Assembly: GCF_964355755.1 (NCBI RefSeq)
Contig: NC_092677.1
Coordinates: forward strand, 15,224,101-15,288,100
Length of the DNA stretch: 64,000 nt
Direction: 5' to 3'
Source: Antedon mediterranea
Lineage: Eukaryota > Echinodermata > Crinoidea > Comatulida > Antedonidae
Below the pieces are notes generated by a model. The model did no database searches. It was given only the letters and a program-made list of their open reading frames with translations, and was not told the origin of the DNA. Made by a program: the position numbers and the translations under genes. Shown here one piece after another: positions 61,001-64,000 of this stretch; position 1 is the stretch's first letter, and every line of letters begins with the position of its first letter.

Positions 61001-64000
61001 TTAAATGTATTATTGATGAAATTATTTAAATAATCTTATTTACATTTTTGTATATATTTATATTGGTTTATATTTATAGTTTAGTTATTTTATTTTCAAC
61101 CTGTTTGAAATAAAGAATAAAGAATCCAACTTTCACTTTGTCTACCAAAATCCACAACATGCAGCATATTTTCACACTGTAATGCATTTATTTATAGTTA
61201 CCTGGCAATGTTTGTTCAAAAGATTGCCATTCTCATTTAAATGTCTTGTTTTTATTAGGCCGATTTAAGACGGCAACTGGAAGAAAAGTCAAGAATTGCT
61301 GAGGATGTCACGAAGCAGTTGCAACATAAAGATAAGTTCTTGATGCAACAACAAGATCAGATAGAGATCCTGACACAGCAACTGCAAGAACTTAACTCTC
61401 TAAAGGTATGGCCAATTTACATTAAGAATGGTTGTGATGGCACTAGTTACTACTGTTTCTTTACCATGGAAGCATTTATTATAAAGAAAATATTTCCATA
61501 TTTAAAATGTACTTTCCTCAAAACACCTGTCCTGAAATAGTTTTCTTATGTATTTATTTATTTACTTTAGGCCTCTGGCCCCTAGTAATTAACAAAATAA
61601 TAATTACATTGAAAAATAAAGCAATTTATGGTCACAAGATAAATGAATTAATTAATTTCTTGTTTTAGACCGATCTTCAAAATAAACTTGAGGAGCGTGG
61701 TGGCAGTGTGCATCAATTTCAAAGTCAGATACAGCAACTCAGTGATAGGTTAGAAGATGTCAACTTGGCAGAGGTATATATCTTTCATTCTTCTGAAACT
61801 TAAATTTGACTTCGACTTCCAACATTATTGTCTACCATGCGTGTCACCAGACTTCCTCTCCCATACCCTGATTTTGTTTAAAACAAAATATGGCAACTTT
61901 AATTACTCTCATTTATAATTTAATTTAACCCCAAAAATCACAGATTTTAAGTTGGAACGTTTTAGGGTGTTTCCCCTCTACCTCATGAGACACCACTAAT
62001 CTGGTATCTTGTGGCCATTTTTTACTTCTTAAACTGTAGTGTTTTCTTTCTGTTAGTTAATTCTTCTGTTTATATTCTGTTTCTTTCCGTAGACCAACTT
62101 AGGAATGCATATCACATCACAAGATAACAAACTTAGCAGTATAGAAAGTAGATTTGGTCTGAAAGACCAAAGTACATATAGAGAGGTAAACAAACTTCTG
62201 ATTGTGAACAATAATAAAATCTTAACCTTTTTTTTTGTAAATCAAATTTATCACTGAATCTATTTTAACAAAAATTGTTTTATGAAACTAAAGATTTTTA
62301 TTCTACTTGTAAAACAGTTCATGAGAAATGTTTTTTTTTTAAATTGTAGTCATCTGAAGAAATGCAAACATTGAAGACGGCCCTCAGGAGTTTACGATCT
62401 AATATGAGTCTTCATGATCCCCAACATCATGCCTTGGACACATTAGAACAGGTGCGTAAGAGTAGAAAACAATTATGTGATAGTAAAGCGCCCTTTCCAA
62501 AACAGTATTCAAGGTTGAGGGGAAACTACGCACTCCCTGAAATGTATTCTTACGCCTATCTTTTGATTTTAAATTATTTGTTTCTGAGAAAAAGTCATAG
62601 ATCTGTTGGTAAGAAAAATTTCAACAAATTTAGAAATTGGATTAGAATGCTAAGAGAGTAATAGTAATTATTTTACATGTGTTTTTTAAATTTGTATTCA
62701 GGGTGTAACATCTATAATGGAAAGGCTGCAGTCTGGCATTGCCTCAAGTAGAAACAGTGATACAGTAGGTTGCATTCAAGCTCACTTATGACGTTCACGT
62801 CCTCATTATAACCACTTACCACATGATTTCATTTCCTCTTTTTGATATGATAAAATATTCTCATAGCCATAGAGAGATATTTTGAGCTGTATACTGCCCT
62901 CTATTTTTGGGTGATTCTGAAGAAAGTTCGGAAATAATGCCCCCTATTTTAGGCATAGAAATTCCATTAAACTGCTCTCACCTGAAGAATTTTGATAAAA
63001 TAGTTTGATTTTAATTGCACAAGTAAACATGTCCTTGTTTTCGTGAAATTGCTATTTGATACATATTCCAGTTGTAGTCTTATTGCAGCTTTTTATTCAT
63101 TTTCATGAAGGAAGAAGTTATAATTCTTCTGGTTTGTTATCAACTTGTTAATATCTTATCAACTTAATATTTATCAACCTGTTAACAATTTATGAACTTG
63201 TTAATATTTTATCAACTTGTTAACATTTATCAACTTGTTATTACATTTGTTTATCAACTTGTTAACATTTATCAATTTGTTAACATTTATCAACTTGTTA
63301 ATATTTTATCAACTTGTTAACATTTTATCAGCTTGTTAACATTTATCAACATATTAACATTTATCAACTTGTTAACATTTATCCACTTGTTAACATTTGT
63401 CAACTGGTTAACATATATCAACTTCAACATTCAACTTATTAACATTCATTAATGTTTTAACATTTATCAACTTGTTAACATTTATCCATCTTTTAACATT
63501 TTATCAATTTTTAAACATTAATTAACAATTTATTTACTTATTAATATTTTATCAACTTTTATAAATCTGTTTATATTGATCAACTTGTTAACATTATCAA
63601 AGTTCTTGTTAACATTTATCAACTTGTTAACATTTATCAACTTGTTAACCTTTATCAACTTGTTAACCTTTATCAACTTGTTAACATTATCAAAGTTCTT
63701 GTTAACATTTATCAACTTGTTAACCTTTATCAACTTGTTAACATTATCAAAGTTCTTGTTAACATTTATCAACTTGTTAACATATTTTAATTCAGAACAT
63801 TTGACCATTTATTATTTCTGTTTAACTACTACTAAAAACCTTCTCTACGAATATTTTATATTTTACACATTTTTTTCACTATATCTCAAAAAAACAAATC
63901 AAAAGGAATTTTCTGCACTACTTATTTTGAAGGTTTGGCCGAAAAGTTGAACCTGCAATTATTCAAATTTTTTTGACAGGTCTTCAAATCTTCTATCAAT
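27662..64000 (+). CDS. DIXDC1: DIXDC1 (dixin), 5' and middle part; 3' end beyond window
   Basis: Shared exons: 48559-48688, 49011-49136, 51664-51910, 53510-53652, 54873-54997, 60107-60196, 60408-60512, 60758-60862, 61259-61405, 61669-61773, 62093-62185, 62350-62451, 62702-62764 and a probable start of the next at 63980. They give about 534 residues with continuous phase. Any of three first exons (27662-28027, 29909-29992, 44802-45038) can precede them. Exons 48559-51733 encode a calponin-homology domain (QQLQAYVAWVNSQLKKR, then DIVDGNLKAIMRLILALAAH). Exons from 60408 encode a coiled coil (QARLDQRQAELKKIKAEL, CRNLQGTK, LRSLRSNMSLHDPQHHALD) that matches vertebrate dixin closely. Dixin binds Dishevelled and axin through its C-terminal DIX domain, which is not in the window, and acts as a positive regulator of Wnt signalling; the CH domain can bind actin. 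The intron 54998-60106 carries a 3.7-kb inverted-repeat transposon. Confidence 0.93.
28688..28868. mobile_element. MITE family 2
   Basis: It begins CAGGGAAAAATTTCATTTTA and ends GGCGAAATTATTCCCTG, with an internal inverted pair TTTTGCTACACATTT / AAATGTGTAGCAAAA. Other copies lie at 34036-34213, 43608-43794 and 47637-47817. It lies in the intron after candidate exon A. Confidence 0.75.
29909..29992 (+). CDS. DIXDC1: DIXDC1 candidate first coding exon B
   Basis: The ATG at 29909 opens 28 codons (MNTNGHRSSPVAGARSVKGA then SAQWQEWT) running into the donor ACA|GTAAGT at 29992/29993. The frame ends in phase 0 and would join directly to QQLQAYVAWV of the CH domain. There is no acceptor needed if transcription starts here. 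Support is frame and splice site only; a short open segment of this size can occur by chance. Confidence 0.55.
30025..30170. mobile_element. MITE family 1, near-complete copy
   Basis: The ends are GTTATGTCTACACTATCAAA and, inverted, TTTGATAGTGTAGACAT. Internally a unit CCAAATATGGTAGGGATATG is present about three times. It starts only 33 bp downstream of the donor of candidate exon B. Confidence 0.8.
31840..32193. repeat. minisatellite, 20-bp unit, roughly 17 copies
   Basis: Consensus ATTGAAGAATAAGAACATGG with point changes and a few indels. The open frames that cross it on the minus strand (repeated LFFNPCSYSS) are by-products of the repeat. It lies in a DIXDC1 5' intron. Confidence 0.9.
34036..34213. 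mobile_element. MITE family 2, decayed copy, inverted
   Basis: CTAGGGAAAATTTTCACCAG at the left and GAAATTTTTCCCTG at the right, with TGCTACACAATACC inside. Orientation is opposite to the copy at 28688. Confidence 0.65.
35193..35393. mobile_element. MITE family 1 (35219-35374) nested in a split palindrome
   Basis: A family 1 copy with clear ends (AAGCTCTGTCTACACTATCA and AGTAGACAGAGCTT) separates TCAGGGAGTTGTTAATAGTT on the left from AATAACAACTCCATGG on the right. These flanks are inverse complements and resemble the intact palindrome at 15901-15934. The target was therefore probably such a palindrome. Confidence 0.75.
36007..36140. mobile_element. MITE family 3, decayed copy
   Basis: CGGAACCCTCCTTTAGGACA, TCCCTATTAAAAGGAAC and, later, AAGGAACATCCCAATTTTGT with CCCCTTAATAAGTATTCTA correspond to the family at 7628-7732. 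The ends are partly lost. Confidence 0.5.
37204..37345. mobile_element. palindrome joined to a MITE family 1 copy
   Basis: 37204-37230 is a palindrome (CATGGAGTAAAGA, one base, then its inverse). It runs directly into a family 1 element (AACTATCAAACTAATTTGAC, then GTGTGATATGCCCAAATATG) ending GTGTAGACAGAGCTTTAAA at 37345. The left terminal repeat of the element is replaced by the palindrome. Confidence 0.65.
38043..38467. repeat. minisatellite, 75-bp unit, about six copies
   Basis: Units read TGGTAGACAGCCCACTAAGG, CGCAGGATTGGTCATAAGGG and TCCATTCCCAACACCATTCT with few differences, so the array is young. Because 75 is a multiple of three and the unit lacks stops in some frames, long open frames appear on both strands. 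There is no start context or splice support for a protein. It is in a DIXDC1 5' intron. Confidence 0.92.
42377..42510. mobile_element. MITE family 1, inverted copy with internal duplication
   Basis: It begins AAAGCTCTGTCTACACTATC and ends TTTTTTGTCAAACTAGCTTT. A 24-bp segment containing CCACTTCCATATTTAGGCAC is duplicated near the right end. Confidence 0.75.
43104..43168 (-). repeat. tRNA-derived SINE-like sequence
   Basis: Read on the minus strand, a box A-like TGGTGGTCTAATGGTATGG is followed after the anticodon region by a box B-like GGATTCGAGTC at normal spacing. The acceptor stem halves do not pair, so it is probably a SINE head or a tRNA pseudogene, not a working tRNA. Confidence 0.55.
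43608..43794. mobile_element. MITE family 2, inverted copy
   Basis: CAGGGAATAATTTCGCCAGT at the left and AATGAAATTTTTCCCTG at the right, with TTTTTGCTACACATTT and its inverse in the middle. It is the inverted counterpart of 28688-28868. Confidence 0.75.
44575..44835 (+). repeat. duplicated ~130-bp unit that includes a start codon
   Basis: The segment ATGGATTTAGCTGGTTCTCA, GTGTCATCTT occurs at 44671 and again at 44802, each preceded by CATTCCAAGACATGG-type sequence and ATTGATTGATTAAT words. A third, shorter partial copy precedes them. The first copy forms a 13-codon frame ending at TAA 44710-44712. The second is the start of candidate exon C. Confidence 0.8.
44802..45038 (+). CDS. DIXDC1: DIXDC1 candidate first coding exon C
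   Basis: The ATG at 44802 opens 79 codons (MDLAGSQCHLLFELEQF onward, ending HAWNLYQK) and meets the strong donor AAG|GTAAGG at 45038/45039. It ends in phase 0 and would join directly to QQLQAYVAWV. The base composition is less AT-rich than its surroundings, which supports coding use. The middle is charged, then a possible helix (LVRSLYQILKARWSILHAW). This would be the promoter closest to the CH domain, 3.5 kb away. Exact transcription start unknown. Confidence 0.65.
45039..48558. other. DIXDC1 intron before the CH-domain exons
   Basis: Contains decayed family 3 MITE fragments (about 45080-45440 and 46510-46670), a possible LINE or SINE tail near 46790-47150 starting at an ATTT repeat, and a family 2 MITE at 47637-47817. 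No coding exon is supported. Confidence 0.5.
47637..47817. mobile_element. MITE family 2, decayed copy
   Basis: It has TAGGGAATATTTTCGCCAGT, GCATAGCCAAATGCTACACA and a degraded right end near AATGAAATCCCAG. It is closest to the copy at 34036. Confidence 0.55.
49250..50224. mobile_element. 975-bp non-autonomous DNA transposon, GCAGTGGCGGATCTAG ends
   Basis: The left end GCAGTGGCGGATCTAGG is matched inverted at the right end (CCCCTAGATCCGCCACTGC). The direct repeat TTA flanks both sides (49247-49249 and 50225-50227). It lies in the DIXDC1 intron between exons 2 and 3 of the CH domain. A 109-codon open frame inside (49662-49991) shows no domain. A TTA duplication would suit PIF/Harbinger-type elements. 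Confidence 0.8.
50228..51663. other. DIXDC1 intron, no feature recognised
   Basis: AT-rich non-coding sequence up to the acceptor at 51662-51663. I see no repeats beyond short AT words. Confidence 0.5.
52211..52379. mobile_element. 170-bp MITE with ~40-bp terminal inverted repeats
   Basis: AAGCGTGGTTCCCACTAGCG with ACGCAACGCAAGGACGTAA is matched inverted by TTACGTCCATGCGTTACGTT and CTAGTGGGACCAAGCTT. It lies in the DIXDC1 intron 51911-53509. Confidence 0.8.
52584..53396. mobile_element. ~0.8-kb inverted-repeat element rich in CCGGTAT words
   Basis: The left end AAGCCCCTTTGTCACAGATG pairs with the inverted right end CTCTGTGAGAAAAGGGCTT. Inward, both ends carry many CCGGTATA / TACCGGCAT words and TCTGTGAGAA. 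Similarity between ends is imperfect, so the element is old. No coding capacity is recognised. It is in the same DIXDC1 intron as the MITE at 52211. Confidence 0.65.
53668..53953 (-). mobile_element. LINE fragment, C-terminal end of reverse transcriptase ORF
   Basis: The minus-strand frame contains GGRRERGRPQLVTW and VKKERRKIGLEENDG, a signature recalled from the end of endonuclease/reverse-transcriptase ORFs of non-LTR elements. It starts a few bases after a DIXDC1 splice donor (exon end 53652) and a short ATC repeat. The fragment is truncated at both ends. Confidence 0.6.
54451..54516. repeat. perfect inverted repeat, 26-bp arms, 14-nt loop
   Basis: The left arm at 54451-54476 (ATAGTATTTTAAGTAAATTT then TCTTTT) is the exact inverse complement of 54491-54516. 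It sits in the DIXDC1 intron between exons 53510-53652 and 54873-54997. A transcript would form a stable AU-rich hairpin. Confidence 0.9.
54998..56228. other. DIXDC1 intron, left of the large inverted-repeat element
   Basis: AT-rich non-coding sequence. I see no gene or repeat here that I can name. Confidence 0.5.
56955..57960 (-). pseudogene. left-arm copy of the XPG/FEN1-like transposon gene
   Basis: Reading outward on the minus strand, the longest open part (57292-57729) contains EEADERMFFHVKHAAK, TVDSDVVVISL, LWIEFGVGKHLKYI and FHSFSSCDTTSSVQGK. These are the hallmarks of a family whose core resembles XPG/FEN1 nucleases. Upstream, RSNRGSGVRRGV, MPNNWTT and DDNKSELF follow the same family order. 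The frame is broken at several points, and the 3' part down to 56955 keeps only traces of a cysteine-rich tail. Confidence 0.75.
57965..59146 (+). pseudogene. right-arm copy of the XPG/FEN1-like transposon gene
   Basis: Reading outward on the plus strand from the central spacer: NEAPLVAAKVLDGPAII, KTFIEYISSVIQP, RSNRVSGVRRRV, MPNNWTTFFRFDDNKSELFS, EEADERMFVHVK, FHRIPGIHKLRIEFGVGK, then a cysteine-rich end. That end (59030-59146) has nine cysteines in RCGHTDCDLGCCKCRK and RCTELCGCQGNCDLQ, then TAA. Several frameshifts split it. The spacer is single-copy and continues this copy's frame, so the left arm is the shorter duplicate. Confidence 0.75.
60408..62451 (+). other. DIXDC1: coiled-coil exons of DIXDC1
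   Basis: Seven exons, all phase 0 at both ends, encode heptad-rich sequence (VVLQARLDQRQAELKKIKAE, LTDQDNALLQMKAELLR, DLRRQLEEKSR, TQQLQELNSLK, QFQSQIQQLSDRLEDV, TLKTALRSLRS). Symmetric phase means any one exon could be skipped without a frameshift. Alignment by eye with vertebrate dixin is good throughout. Confidence 0.9.
62765..63979. other. last visible DIXDC1 intron
   Basis: Holds the 18-bp tandem array at 63130-63786. The acceptor TTTTTTGACAG at 63979 is followed by VFKSSIN in phase 0, probably the next coding exon, cut by the window edge. Confidence 0.55.
63130..63786. repeat. minisatellite, 18-bp unit, about 35 copies, with higher-order repeat
   Basis: Consensus ATCAACTTGTTAACATTT. 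In the last 220 bp a longer unit appears that inserts ATTATCAAAGTTCTTGTTAA between standard units, repeated three times. The word GTTAAC in every unit is a palindrome. The array ends about 190 bp before the probable next DIXDC1 exon. Confidence 0.92.

Noticed and set aside
63130-63786. CRISPR-like array
   Set aside because: Units are contiguous 18-bp tandem copies without unique spacers, in animal intronic DNA.
63530-63950. Repetitive reading frames (NKLINVNK on minus, INLLTF on plus)
   Set aside because: They are translations of the 18-bp minisatellite.

Overview
The window is intron-rich, AT-rich animal DNA with GT-AG introns and many small DNA transposons. Protein similarity, the frequent AGGCCTA words and the repeat types suggest an invertebrate deuterostome, most likely an echinoderm; the species cannot be read from the sequence. 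I assembled exons by hand from splice sites, phase continuity and remembered family sequences, without database searches.

Three genes are present. (1) At 592-11225 (+) lies the 3' part of a single-pass receptor with a fibronectin type III domain, a transmembrane segment and a long low-complexity cytoplasmic tail. (2) At 13787-20603 (-) is a complete 19-exon MRE11, the DNA double-strand-break nuclease, with an open frame of 660 residues. Genes 1 and 2 are tail to tail. (3) At 27662-64000 (+) is DIXDC1 (dixin), running off the right edge. It has three candidate alternative first exons, all ending in phase 0 and able to join the same calponin-homology exon, then low-complexity exons and a long coiled coil. 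The DIX domain lies beyond the window. The 7 kb between MRE11 and DIXDC1 holds repeats but no gene I can support.

The most unusual content is mobile. Two large elements sit in introns: 2153-6499 in the receptor gene (terminal inverted repeats of about 130 bp, 3-bp target duplication ACA) and about 56229-59925 in DIXDC1 (a giant inverted repeat with arms of 1.7-1.8 kb). Their ends are unrelated, yet both carry decayed genes of one protein family whose motif order resembles XPG/FEN1 nucleases and which ends in a cysteine-rich tail. This fits Academ-like DNA transposons, although I could not test that. Around them are several families of short inverted-repeat elements, one of which ends a few bases from an MRE11 splice donor, plus palindromes, two LINE fragments, two tRNA-derived sequences and four minisatellites.
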